DNA of 64,000 bases from Oscillospiraceae bacterium (GTDB taxonomy: Bacteria > Bacillota_A > Clostridia > Oscillospirales > Oscillospiraceae): contig JAFUCD010000030.1 in the NCBI GenBank assembly GCA_017459865.1, positions 1 through 64,000 of the forward strand, read 5' to 3'. Shown piece after piece: positions 37,804 to 46,938 of this stretch. The position numbers were made by a program, and so were the translations under genes. A model generated the notes under the pieces. The model searched no databases. It was not told the origin of the DNA and was given only the letters and a program-made list of their open reading frames with translations. The stretch's first letter is position 1. Each line of letters opens with the position of its first letter.

Positions 37804-39435
37804 TCATGCGCAGAAGCGCTGGAGCACGGCAGCAAGCGCTGCACGCGTGGAGTTCCCGCGCGGGTCGATGCGATTGGCTCCGACGCCCTGGATGATGCCG
37901 TTCTCGACGGCCCAGGCGACCGCGTCTCCGGCATAGGCGCTGATGCTTCCCGCGTCGGCAAATCCCGCGTCGGCGTTCCGGTCAGAAACCTGCTCGCCGG
38001 AATAGCGATAGAGCATCGTGACCATCTGCTCGCGTGTGATGGTGCTGTTCGGCGAAAACGTCGTAGTCGACGTGCCTTTGACAGCGCCGGTGTTGTAGCA
38101 CCAAGTCACGGCATTCCGATACCAGTCGGAGGTAAGATCCGTGAACGGGCAGTCCATGCCCTCGACGGAGGGCTCTCCGGCGAGACGGTAAAGCGTCGTG
38201 GCGAATTCCGCACGGGTGGTGATCCCGTTCGGATCGAAGGTGTCCGCGCTCTTGCCGGTCATGACGCCGTTTTCCCAGCACCAGCGCACCGCGTCATAAA
38301 ACCACTTTCCGGTCAGAACATCTTTGAACGGGCACGTTTTTTCGGGCGCGGGATCGTTCTCCGGCAGGACCTTCAGGATCTGCTCTGCCATGAAGGCGTG
38401 GCCCTCGATGCTGGGGTGGCAGGCGGTCATGATCCGGCCGATGAAGGCGCTGTCGGTGATCGGGGGCGCCTCCAGCAGATCCGTGCCCATCACGTCCGCG
38501 TACAGGTAGCCCAGGCGCGCGGCCTGCTGGCGCATATACGCGTTCACGCCGACGACCATGGCGTCCACCGCCTTGCCGACCGTGATCAGGGAGTTCTCGG
38601 TGAGCTTGGCCTCGTTCATGGGATTATAAAGTCCCACGACAACGATCGTCGCATTCGGATTCAGTCTCTGGATATCGCGGATCAGCGGCGCCCAGTTCCG
38701 GAAGAAATGCTGATACCCGTGATTCATCTTTTCCACAAACGTCTGCGCGACATTGTTCAGCATGTGCATGGTGTTGGCCGTTTGGAACAGCATCTCCAGC
38801 GCCTGACCATAGTTTTCCTGCTCGCCCATGAGTTCCTTCATGCGCGCGACATAGGGAGACTCGGTCTCGGAATACAGCACAGCCATCGTCTGCAGCGCGG
38901 CATAGAGGATGATGTCATTTTCGCCGACCTCCAGCGTGATCAGATCCGCCTTCTGCACCTGATCGCGGTAGAAACGCTGGAGCGCACCCTCGCCGTAATA
39001 GTCCTTGAGCATGTTGTATACCGCGTCGGAGACGCCGGGATTCGGCTCGTCCGCGCTGGTGCGCGAGGCCAGCCATGCGTCATAATAGTTCATGCCGTTA
39101 AAGGACATGCAGACCTCGTCGCCTTCAAAGTCATCCTCCAGCAGCCACCGCAGCTCCTCCGTGCGGGTGCCGACATGTGCGATCGGGATGAGCTCCGCGC
39201 CGACCGCATCCGCCACGATGGCGTGATACGCCACGTCGACTCGCTCGAAGCAATAGGTCGACTTTGCATAGTCACCGAAGCCGGCGGCGATGCTGTCGCC
39301 CATGCAGACATAGGTGTCATAGTGCTTGACGGTCTCCGCCGCGGCGGCGTTCGCGCCGACGCACAGGATCCCGGCCAAAAGCGCCACACACAGCAGCAGG
39401 CAGAGCATGCGCGACATACTGGTTTTGTTCTTCAT
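37804..39435 (-). CDS. Secreted SGNH-hydrolase with SLH repeats
   Basis: 543 residues: signal peptide (1-33), then SGNH/GDSL esterase domain with block I GDSIAAG (Ser48), block III GEND (171-174) and block V HPSIEGH (His340, His346). Three SLH repeats follow from residue 369 (FKDVLTGKWFYDAVRWCWEN, FTDLTSDWYRNAVTWCYNTG, GFADAGSISAYAGDAVAWAV). It should act as a wall-anchored lipase or glycan/peptidoglycan O-acyl esterase. Single-gene unit, transcribed toward glyA. Confidence 0.9.
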   Translation of the reverse strand: MKNKTSMSRMLCLLLCVALLAGILCVGANAAAAETVKHYDTYVCMGDSIAAGFGDYAKSTYCFERVDVAYHAIVADAVGAELIPIAHVGTRTEELRWLLEDDFEGDEVCMSFNGMNYYDAWLASRTSADEPNPGVSDAVYNMLKDYYGEGALQRFYRDQVQKADLITLEVGENDIILYAALQTMAVLYSETESPYVARMKELMGEQENYGQALEMLFQTANTMHMLNNVAQTFVEKMNHGYQHFFRNWAPLIRDIQRLNPNATIVVVGLYNPMNEAKLTENSLITVGKAVDAMVVGVNAYMRQQAARLGYLYADVMGTDLLEAPPITDSAFIGRIMTACHPSIEGHAFMAEQILKVLPENDPAPEKTCPFKDVLTGKWFYDAVRWCWENGVMTGKSADTFDPNGITTRAEFATTLYRLAGEPSVEGMDCPFTDLTSDWYRNAVTWCYNTGAVKGTSTTTFSPNSTITREQMVTMLYRYSGEQVSDRNADAGFADAGSISAYAGDAVAWAVENGIIQGVGANRIDPRGNSTRAALAAVLQRFCA

Positions 39436-39474
39436 CTGGTTTCTCCTTTCATGTGTTGCGGGTATTCTTGCGCG

Positions 39475-41223
39475 TCACATCGCTTCCGCGACGCAGCGCG
39501 CTTCGGTTCCTGTGTCATAATCTTTGGCAAGCTTCAAATAATCGATCTTCCCCATGCCGGTGTGCGGCATTTCGTCCACAAACTCCATGGTTTTGGGGAT
39601 GACGCTGGACTCGATCTCCGCGCCCATCAGATCATAAAGCTCTTTCTTCACGGTCTCCGGATCACGACTCTTATCTTTCAACTGAATGACGGCGTGGATG
39701 CTCTTTCCCTGGGCATGCTCCCGGTCGGTCACGCCCACGACTGCACAGCTCATCACGTCCGGGTGCTTGCCCAGCGCGCCCTCGATGGGGGCGGGGAAGC
39801 ACTTATGGCCGTTATACATGATGATCATACGCTTGATACGACCCTTGATATAAATGAAGCCGTCCTCATCCATGCTGCCCAGATCGCCCGAGTGGACCCA
39901 GACCTTTCCGTCCGGATGCCGCACCATAACCTTTTCGCTCTCTTCGGGATTGTTCAGATAGCCGAGCATCAGCGCGGGACCGGTGATACAGATCTCGCCC
40001 TCTTCGTTGTAGCCGAGCTCTTCCGTCGTGCCCGGCCTGAAAATGCCCATCGTGTTCATGAGCAGCGGATACCCGACGCTCAGCGACCGGAAATTGCCGT
40101 TGCAGCTGCAGCAGGCGGCGGAGCTGACCTCGCTCATGCCGTAGCCCTGGCTGAGCGGGAACATGGCTTTGCGTTCTTTCAGGAAGCCATTGAGCTTGCT
40201 CTCGAGACCCGCGTTCATCGTGTCGCCTCCGGAGCCGGCAGTAATAAAGAAGTCCAGCATGAAGCCGCCGCGCATTTCCTTGCTGTTCATCAGCTTTTCA
40301 TAGTGCGCCGGAACCATCAGCGTATGCTGCGGGCGATATTCTTTGATGTACTTGCCGACCTGATCCGAGTCGAATTTCGGAATGATGATCATTTCCAGAC
40401 CGAGACTGAGCGGCATATGTAAACTTGCGACCATGCCGTAGGAAGCAAACGCCGGAATGATGTTCATAAATTTATGGGTCCGGTCGTATTGCACGCCGCA
40501 ATAGCGGAAATCCATGGCGACCGCATTGAAGCCGTCATTGCTGAACATGACGCCCTTCGGCGCGCCGGTAGTGCCGCCGGTCAACGCGATGCCTGCAAGC
40601 TGGAATTCATCATAGGGAACAGCCTCGACCAATTTCCCGGCGCCGTGCGCCATGAAAGTCTGCCAGTTCATGACACGATCGTTGTATGTAACATCGCAGC
40701 GCATTTTCCAGGAGGCATACCATTTGATAAACCCGGCGCTCATGCTGTCGGCCGCACTGTAGGTGATGATGTAATCCGCGTCCAGCTTTTCGACCATCTC
40801 CTTGACGGGTGCAGTAACGGTAAGTGTAACAACGATACGGGAATTCGCGTTTTTCATAAAGTCCGCAATCGAGGAGCAGGTGTTGCGCGGGTCGAGCACC
40901 ATGGCGGCAGCGCCGAGCTTGTTCAGGCCGTACAGCGCGACGACGAGCTCGGGGATCGTGATGGAGCAGAATGTGACGATGTCGCCTTTTTTCACGCCCA
41001 GACTGGCAAAAGCCGCAGCACACCGATCGATGTTGTCCAAAAGCGTACCGTAAGTGATTATATTTTTGAAATAGCGGATCGCAATGTCCTTGCGATGGCC
41101 GTTGTTGATTTTGAAAAGATGCTCGTAGATCGATTCCTTGGGCAGAACAGCCTGCTTGGCTTCATCCGAAAAGAACTGCATCCACGGCTTTTGCTCCGAC
41201 GGTTTGTTTCCATGTGTTGTCAC
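39475..41223 (-). CDS. Long-chain acyl-CoA ligase-like AMP-binding protein
   Basis: About 582 residues of the acyl-adenylate-forming family: P-loop-like TGGTTGAPKG, YGMSE core, adenine motif and GDLG(S)MDEDGFIYIKGR, with the C-terminal subdomain ending HTGMGKIDYLKLAKDY (catalytic Lys). GTG at 41223, with GGAGGG 9 nt upstream, is preferred; the longer frame to 41340 lacks a ribosome site. It would activate a fatty acid or other carboxylate to acyl-CoA. A TetR regulator is divergent, with a palindrome (41402-41420) between, so expression is probably ligand-controlled. An acyl-CoA could feed the serine palmitoyltransferase-like enzyme, but no linkage is shown. Confidence 0.85.
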   Translation of the reverse strand: MTTHGNKPSEQKPWMQFFSDEAKQAVLPKESIYEHLFKINNGHRKDIAIRYFKNIITYGTLLDNIDRCAAAFASLGVKKGDIVTFCSITIPELVVALYGLNKLGAAAMVLDPRNTCSSIADFMKNANSRIVVTLTVTAPVKEMVEKLDADYIITYSAADSMSAGFIKWYASWKMRCDVTYNDRVMNWQTFMAHGAGKLVEAVPYDEFQLAGIALTGGTTGAPKGVMFSNDGFNAVAMDFRYCGVQYDRTHKFMNIIPAFASYGMVASLHMPLSLGLEMIIIPKFDSDQVGKYIKEYRPQHTLMVPAHYEKLMNSKEMRGGFMLDFFITAGSGGDTMNAGLESKLNGFLKERKAMFPLSQGYGMSEVSSAACCSCNGNFRSLSVGYPLLMNTMGIFRPGTTEELGYNEEGEICITGPALMLGYLNNPEESEKVMVRHPDGKVWVHSGDLGSMDEDGFIYIKGRIKRMIIMYNGHKCFPAPIEGALGKHPDVMSCAVVGVTDREHAQGKSIHAVIQLKDKSRDPETVKKELYDLMGAEIESSVIPKTMEFVDEMPHTGMGKIDYLKLAKDYDTGTEARCVAEAM

Positions 41224-41401
41224 GCGGTAAGACCCTCCAGTAAAACAGCAGGCGGGGAACCTGCTGTGCGCATATGAAAGGACTTCGCCGCACATCACTC
41301 CCCGTGCGGCAAAGTCCCGGAAGAAAGAAGCCAAGAGCAAATCCTCATCAACCCAACAGCAAGAGCCAATCTGTTGTGTTAATCAGAGGCTGGTGCAATC
41401 G

Positions 41402-41420
41402 TGAAAATCCTTGATTTTCA
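41402..41420. promoter_or_regulatory. Likely TetR operator
   Basis: TGAAAATC-CTT-GATTTTCA is a perfect 8-bp-arm palindrome midway between the acyl-CoA ligase (start 41223) and TetR (start 41504) genes. Confidence 0.65.
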
Positions 41421-41503
41421 TGGCATTATGCATTATAATTCTGTTTGTCTTATGTATCAACCGTCAATTTTCAGTAGAGTGTTGTGTTAATAAGGAGACA
41501 GCC

Positions 41504-42082
41504 TTGAACACCAAAAACAACCTGCGTTACCGCGAAACAGAAGAAAAGATCCTCTCCGTGTTCTCCGCGCTGATGGAGTTGAAGGAGCCCGAAAAGATCT
41601 CCGTTGCAGAGATCTGTAAGCGTTGCGGTATCAACCGATCGTCGTTTTACCTGCATTTCAGGGACGTGCCGGATCTGATGGACGCCATCGAACGCCGGCT
41701 CGCACAGTACTACGGCGAATTGTTCTCCGACACCGAGCACATGCCGAAGATTGGGGACCGCTTCCTGCACATGTTCACCTTCATTCTGGAACGCAAATCG
41801 TTTTATCGGGCATATCTCACAGACCACCAGCATTTCCGTGTTCTGGACGCCATCCTGCCGGAGTCGACCGAGCAGGCGCTGCGGCAGGCCGCGCAGCAGC
41901 TCGGGATCTCAGACCCGAACGAGCTGCACTATCGTCAGGTGTTTTTCAAGGCGGGTCTGACCGCGCTGGTGCGCGAATGGCTGCTGCGCGACTGTGCGGA
42001 ATCGCCGGAAATGCTCTCCCAGATCCTGAAGCGGGAATACACCTCCGTCCGGGACTTCCTGGATGGAGTTGATCTGTCATGA
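41504..42082 (+). CDS. TetR-family transcriptional regulator
   Basis: 192 residues with the TetR helix-turn-helix (KISVAEICKRCGINRSSFYL, then HFRDVPDLMDAIE) and a C-terminal domain of helical type, FLDGVDLS at the end. TTG at 41504 follows AAGGAG at 6-nt spacing; earlier in-frame ATG codons lie in the operator region and lack ribosome sites. Probably senses an acyl compound and controls the divergent ligase. Confidence 0.87.
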   Translation: MNTKNNLRYRETEEKILSVFSALMELKEPEKISVAEICKRCGINRSSFYLHFRDVPDLMDAIERRLAQYYGELFSDTEHMPKIGDRFLHMFTFILERKSFYRAYLTDHQHFRVLDAILPESTEQALRQAAQQLGISDPNELHYRQVFFKAGLTALVREWLLRDCAESPEMLSQILKREYTSVRDFLDGVDLS

Positions 42083-42100
42083 CGCAGGCACATAGATACA

Positions 42101-42127
42101 AAAAACCGCTGCGGCTGCAGCGGTTTT
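42101..42127. terminator. Terminator between convergent genes
   Basis: AAACCGCTGC and GCAGCGGTTT with a short loop, flanked by A-run and T-run, so it can act in both directions between the TetR and rsmG genes. Confidence 0.85.
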
Positions 42128-42828
42128 TATTTGATCCTTTCGCTTTTGATCTTCGCCCATCGCCGCGGGTATTTCGCAGGGGTGGGCTTCACTTTTTCGA
42201 TGCGGACGACGCAGTGCTCCGTGTCCGTGCCCGGAATGGCGTAGGGCAGAAGCTCCGCCTTTCCGCCGCCAAGCACCGCGATGGCGCGCTCGGCCTCCTC
42301 CAGCTCCTCGGCGGCGCCGCGCCCCTTCATCGCCAGGAACGCGCCGCCCACCTTCACGAACGGCAGACACAGCTCGCACAGCACGTCCAGCCGCGCCACC
42401 GCGCGCGACACCGCGAGATCGAACGTCTCGCGCAGCTGCGGCTGCTCCTCGGCGCGGGCGTGCAGGCATGTCACATCGGAGAGCGCGAGCGCGCCGCACA
42501 CCTCCTGCAGGAAGCGCACACGCTTGTCGAGACTGTCGAGCAGCGTGAGGGCGATCGTCGGCTCCAGAAGCTTCATCGGCAGGCCCGGGAAGCCCGCGCC
42601 CGTGCCGACGTCGATCACGCGCTTTCCCGCGCAGTCGTGCAGCGTCAGCAGCGCCGCGCAGTCCAGAAAATGCAGCCGCGCCACATCTTCCTTTTCCCGG
42701 ATCGCCGTCAGGTTCATCACGCTGCCGCGTTCATCCAGAAGATGATAGTATGTCTCAAAGCCCGCGAGCGCCGTGTCCGTTACCGGCAGTCCCAGCGCCG
42801 CAAAGCCCTCGGAAAGAATCTGTCTCAT
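42127..42828 (-). CDS. rsmG: 16S rRNA (guanine-N7) methyltransferase G
   Basis: 233 residues, full length. SAM-binding VIDVGTGAGFPGLP (near residue 70), LLDSLDKRVRFLQEV, and the C-terminal LGGGKAELLPYAIP. RsmG methylates G527 of 16S rRNA. In many Firmicutes it lies beside gidA or noc; here it is alone. The gap to the next gene (42829-42978) has a hairpin CCCCCTCTG-CACAGCTCTGTA-CAGAGGGGG at about 42905-42933. Confidence 0.95.
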   Translation of the reverse strand: MRQILSEGFAALGLPVTDTALAGFETYYHLLDERGSVMNLTAIREKEDVARLHFLDCAALLTLHDCAGKRVIDVGTGAGFPGLPMKLLEPTIALTLLDSLDKRVRFLQEVCGALALSDVTCLHARAEEQPQLRETFDLAVSRAVARLDVLCELCLPFVKVGGAFLAMKGRGAAEELEEAERAIAVLGGGKAELLPYAIPGTDTEHCVVRIEKVKPTPAKYPRRWAKIKSERIK

Positions 42829-42978
42829 GCTCCGCCTCCCATGGGGTAGATCGTTCTACCATTCTACCACGCGCAGCGCCCGCGCGCAATGCGGAAAAAT
42901 CATTCCCCCTCTGCACAGCTCTGTACAGAGGGGGAACTTGTTCAAAGGAAAGAATGCGGATACTGGTTTGTAGGCGCC

Positions 42979-45900
42979 TTACGCCTCGGTGGGGGCGCTG
43001 TCGGCGCGGTACAGGAACGTGACGACCATGGCGCGCGTGCAGTCGTTCGACGGCGCAAAGGTGGTCGCGGTCACGCCGGCCGTGATCCCGCTGTCCACTG
43101 CCCAGAGGACGGGGGCTTCATACCAGCTGCCGGTCTCCACGTCGGTGAAGGGATCCTCCACTTCCCCGATCTCGGGCGAGCCGGCCGCGCGATACAGGAA
43201 CGTGACGATATGGGCGCGGGTGCAGGTGTCGCTCGGAGAGAAGGTCGTGGCGCTGGTGCCCTGGGTGATGCCCTGCTCGACCGCCCAGAGGATGGCCTTG
43301 TAGGCATAGCCGCTCTCGTCCACATCGGTGAACGGGTTCTCGGTGGTCTCCGGCTCGGGGCTGCCGGCGGCGCGCCACAGGAACGTGACGGCCTGCTCAC
43401 GCGTGCAGGAGAGATCCGGAGAGAAGTGGGTCTCGTCGGTGCCCTGCGTGATGGCGGGCTGCTGCGAGACCGCCCAGTCGACGGCGTCGGCATACCACGC
43501 ATCGTCCGCGACGTCCACGAAGCCCGCGTCGGGCTCGGTGACCTCGGTGGGCACGAAGGCCTCCTCGGTCAGGGCGCCGGCGAAGAGCGCGTTGGAGATG
43601 AACGCGAACTCATCGCGCTGGTGGACCTTCTGGGTGAGGGAGTTGGCAAAGAGCGTGACGTTCACGTTGTTGCCGTTCTTGTCGGGGCCTTCATAGGAGA
43701 AGCCCTGGATGCCGTTGAAGAAGGCGTCGAGGTTGCCGCGCAGGAAGCCCTCCATGGCCTCCTTGGAGCCGTCACGCTGCACGAGGACCTTCGCGCCCTC
43801 GGGCACGGCGGTGAAGTAGTAGGTGCCGTAGCCGTAGAACACGTCGTCACCGTCGGCGATATAGCTCGCGTTGACGAGGGTCTCCTCGGGATAGGTGACA
43901 TAGCCGAGGCAGTCCATGCCGGAGACACGGCCCGTGGCGATGCCGTCGAGCAGATTGCGGGAGACGGTGTTCACGGCGCTGGAGGTGTAGCCGACATAGG
44001 TCTTGCCGGCCTGCACCTGCGCCAGCTCGGCGTTCGTCAGGCTCGAGGTGCCGACGATGGCGTCCGCGGCGGCGGGATCGGCGGTGGTCTGGAAGTTCAT
44101 GAGCGCCACGGCCCAGCGATCATAGTTGAAGCCGCCGGAGCTCCAGTTGATGTAGTTGGAGTTGACATAGCCGGACGCGGCGGGCGCGAGCTTCGCCGCG
44201 CTGCCCGCGACGTAGACGACAGGGGACTTTTCGATGTAGAACGCGGTGACCTCGGGGTTCACAACGCCGGTGGCGGTGAGGACATAGCTGTCGGCGATGG
44301 TCTGGAAATCCGCATAGGAGACGATGAAGTCGCCCTTATGATCGCCGTCCGTGATCATGGCGACCTGCTTGCCCGCCTGCAGGAGGGCGTTGACGGCGCC
44401 GGTGGAGTCCTCAGAGGCGTTGGAGATGATGACGTCGCCGCCGGTCTCGCCGGTGAACTGGGTCTTCGCGTTTTCGCTCAGCCATGCCTTTGCCGCTTCA
44501 TAATCGAGCGTGGTGCCCACGGCGGCGGCGATGGTCTGATAGGCCTCAGGCTCGGCGCAGACGACCTGATCGAAGCCGCGCGTATAGTTGAAGGCGGTGA
44601 TGCCCTCGGAGTAGAGCGTCGGCCAGTTCGTGATGAGCGTGCCGTCGTACAACGCGCCGTTCGCGACCGCGCGCTTGGCCTGGTACATGCTGACGATCAT
44701 GGTGCCGGCAGGATAGGTCACGCCGTCATAGGTGATCTCCGCGGCGGTGATGCCGACCTTGACGTCGTTGCGCGTCAGCCACTCGATCATGTCGAACGCG
44801 GCCTGCAGGTTCACCTGCTGATCGGCGTTCAGCGGGATGATGTAGCACTCGGGGAAGAACTGACCGTTCTGCCCCTCGCCGCTGTAGGCGGGACGGAACA
44901 GGCTCGCCTCGGCGCCCTCGACGTCGTTGACGTCGGCAAACCACGGGCCGACCTCGGCGTCGGAATTCTTGTTGTTCACGCAGCGGTCATAGATCGCGAG
45001 CTGGTTGGTAAAGTATCCAACCTTGTTCGCCGCGATGAAGTCGGACTGACCGACCATGCCATAGGTGGCGGCGGTGCGGGCGGACTCGGAATAGGCGGGC
45101 AACTCGACCGTATAGGCGACGCAGCCCTGCAGCATGGCAAACTGCGGCGTATAGCTGGTGGACATGTCGTCCCAGGGATCCAGCCACGTGGCGGTGCCGT
45201 CGCCGTTGTCGGTGAGGTAGTCACGCATGGGGATGACATAGGACTGGTAATCGGGGTTGTTCGCGACGGCAGCGGCGCCGAAGGCCTCGCCGCCGGGCAT
45301 CAGATAGTTCGACAGGAGGTCATACTCCGTGTTCGGCTCGTGCGGCGGATCGCAGGGCTCGACCTGGAAGCCGGTGACCTGTCCGTGGAGCTCGACGTGC
45401 GACACGGGGTTGAACGTCGCGATCAGATGCTGCATATTCTGGGTCTCGGCCGTGACCTGGAAGGAGTTGTCACGGTTGAGGTCAAAGCCGTTGGAGCTTT
45501 CACGCGTGATGTACAGACGTCCCTCGACGTTCTGCTCGGGCACGAGGATGAAGAACACATCATCGAGGAGCTTGTCCACGTTGACGGTGGTCTGCTCGCT
45601 GGTGTAGTAGCTGTCAAAGTCCGCGACCTTGCCGGACTTGTAGCTGTTGTTGCTCGGCCAGACGGAGCCGAGATAGGTGGTCTTGTCCTGGATGAGCTCG
45701 GGCGTTGCCATCTTCATGGCAGCGCGCTGCTCGGCGACCTTCGCCTCGCCCGCCTCGGTGAGACCGGTGAGCTTCTTATAGTCGATGCTTTGCTCGCTCA
45801 TGAGCAGTTCGGCGAACTCCAGGATGCCGTCCACGGCGGCGATCTCATTGGAGTGGATATTCGAATAGAGCACGGGGACCTGGAAATCGGTCTTGCCGGC

Positions 45901-46707
45901 CTCGATCGCGGCGATGAGGCTCGCGGGATCGGACTCGGCCTGCTCGCAGAGCTGCAGCCAGTTTTCGACGGCCTTGCTGTCCTTGGCGACGATCAGATAC
46001 GGCATATCATAGCCCGCGGTGGACTTGCCCATGCTGCCCTTCACGGCATAGGGAAGCGCGGTGGAGGCGTCGTCATCGCCCTGCGCGGCGAGGGCGTCGA
46101 TCGCATCATAGATCTCCCACATGGTGTGGAAGCTGGCGTAGGGCTTGACGATCACGTTGTCCTTCACGGCGAGCGTGACGTTGTCCGCCATGCAGGTGAG
46201 CGTGAAGGAGCCGGCGATATCCATGTAGGCGCCGCCCTCGCCGTGGATCAGGCTGTTGTTGCCGCTCGAGGTCGCGGCCTGCGTCCGGATCGTCAGGACG
46301 AGGTTGTTGCCGTCGAGCTGGCTGTCGACGCTCGAGACCTTGAACGCGCCGCGCCCGGAATAGGTGAGCTTGTCGAGCGCGATCGACTGCACCTCATTGG
46401 GGAACATGGCGGTCTCGCCGTTCACCGGGATCAGCTCGCCGGCGTTGGCGTAGGTCTCATTGCGGTCCATCGTCCAGGAGATCGCGTCCGCGTTGTTGAA
46501 CGCGCCGACCTGGGCATTGGAAAGCGGGAATGTAAGGGTGATGGTCTCGGAAGAGTCCATCGAGATGAGCGTCGGCTCCTCAGCGTTCAGCGCCGCGGCG
46601 GGCGTCTCGGTCACGGCGGGCGTCTCCGCCGCGAGGGCGAACACGCTCAGCACCATGGAGAACGCAAGGACGAGGACGAGCATCTTTGCGAATGACGTTT
46701 TCTTCAT
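42979..46707 (-). CDS. Secreted M14-type zinc carboxypeptidase with SLH repeats
   Basis: 1242 residues: signal peptide (1-26). The M14 metallopeptidase domain carries HSNE near residue 284 (HxxE zinc ligands), GFDLNRD near 408 (substrate-binding Asn-Arg) and HVELHGQ near 436 (third zinc ligand). A long beta-rich middle part follows, then three SLH repeats from about residue 1065. M14 enzymes release C-terminal residues from peptides; the large insert after the zinc site (FQVEPCDPPHEPNTEYDLLS) is typical of secreted Firmicutes members. GAGGC precedes the ATG. Encoded alone between terminators. Confidence 0.9.
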   Translation of the reverse strand: MKKTSFAKMLVLVLAFSMVLSVFALAAETPAVTETPAAALNAEEPTLISMDSSETITLTFPLSNAQVGAFNNADAISWTMDRNETYANAGELIPVNGETAMFPNEVQSIALDKLTYSGRGAFKVSSVDSQLDGNNLVLTIRTQAATSSGNNSLIHGEGGAYMDIAGSFTLTCMADNVTLAVKDNVIVKPYASFHTMWEIYDAIDALAAQGDDDASTALPYAVKGSMGKSTAGYDMPYLIVAKDSKAVENWLQLCEQAESDPASLIAAIEAGKTDFQVPVLYSNIHSNEIAAVDGILEFAELLMSEQSIDYKKLTGLTEAGEAKVAEQRAAMKMATPELIQDKTTYLGSVWPSNNSYKSGKVADFDSYYTSEQTTVNVDKLLDDVFFILVPEQNVEGRLYITRESSNGFDLNRDNSFQVTAETQNMQHLIATFNPVSHVELHGQVTGFQVEPCDPPHEPNTEYDLLSNYLMPGGEAFGAAAVANNPDYQSYVIPMRDYLTDNGDGTATWLDPWDDMSTSYTPQFAMLQGCVAYTVELPAYSESARTAATYGMVGQSDFIAANKVGYFTNQLAIYDRCVNNKNSDAEVGPWFADVNDVEGAEASLFRPAYSGEGQNGQFFPECYIIPLNADQQVNLQAAFDMIEWLTRNDVKVGITAAEITYDGVTYPAGTMIVSMYQAKRAVANGALYDGTLITNWPTLYSEGITAFNYTRGFDQVVCAEPEAYQTIAAAVGTTLDYEAAKAWLSENAKTQFTGETGGDVIISNASEDSTGAVNALLQAGKQVAMITDGDHKGDFIVSYADFQTIADSYVLTATGVVNPEVTAFYIEKSPVVYVAGSAAKLAPAASGYVNSNYINWSSGGFNYDRWAVALMNFQTTADPAAADAIVGTSSLTNAELAQVQAGKTYVGYTSSAVNTVSRNLLDGIATGRVSGMDCLGYVTYPEETLVNASYIADGDDVFYGYGTYYFTAVPEGAKVLVQRDGSKEAMEGFLRGNLDAFFNGIQGFSYEGPDKNGNNVNVTLFANSLTQKVHQRDEFAFISNALFAGALTEEAFVPTEVTEPDAGFVDVADDAWYADAVDWAVSQQPAITQGTDETHFSPDLSCTREQAVTFLWRAAGSPEPETTENPFTDVDESGYAYKAILWAVEQGITQGTSATTFSPSDTCTRAHIVTFLYRAAGSPEIGEVEDPFTDVETGSWYEAPVLWAVDSGITAGVTATTFAPSNDCTRAMVVTFLYRADSAPTEA

Positions 46708-46882
46708 CGTGATCTGCCTCCAGCTTTTGGGTTTTGAATTCTTGTACAGTAAATCACTTTAACGAAAAAAAGTCAAGCTTTTCTTGCATGTTTATTCCTG
46801 ATTTTGTGAATTTTTTCGGTTTTATACTGAATTTTTCGGGATTTATTAGTATTTTTATTCATTTATGCACAAGGGGAAAACG

Positions 46883-46914
46883 CAAAAAACCGCCCCTCCG
46901 AGAGGAGGGGCGGT
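46883..46914 (-). terminator. Terminator downstream of the giant SLH gene
   Basis: ACCGCCCCTC and GAGGGGCGGT form the stem (46889-46914), followed on the minus strand by TTTTTTG. It lies 25 nt past the giant gene stop. Confidence 0.9.
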
Positions 46915-46938
46915 GCGGAAATTGGGGATGCTTGCTTT

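Noticed and set aside
37777..40422. 881-codon open frame on the plus strand
   Set aside because: Antisense of the SGNH-SLH gene and part of the ligase gene, running across their intergenic gap.
42889..46695. 1268-codon open frame on the plus strand
   Set aside because: It is the antisense shadow of the M14-SLH gene; Arg/His/Val/Gly-rich, no ribosome site, no family features.
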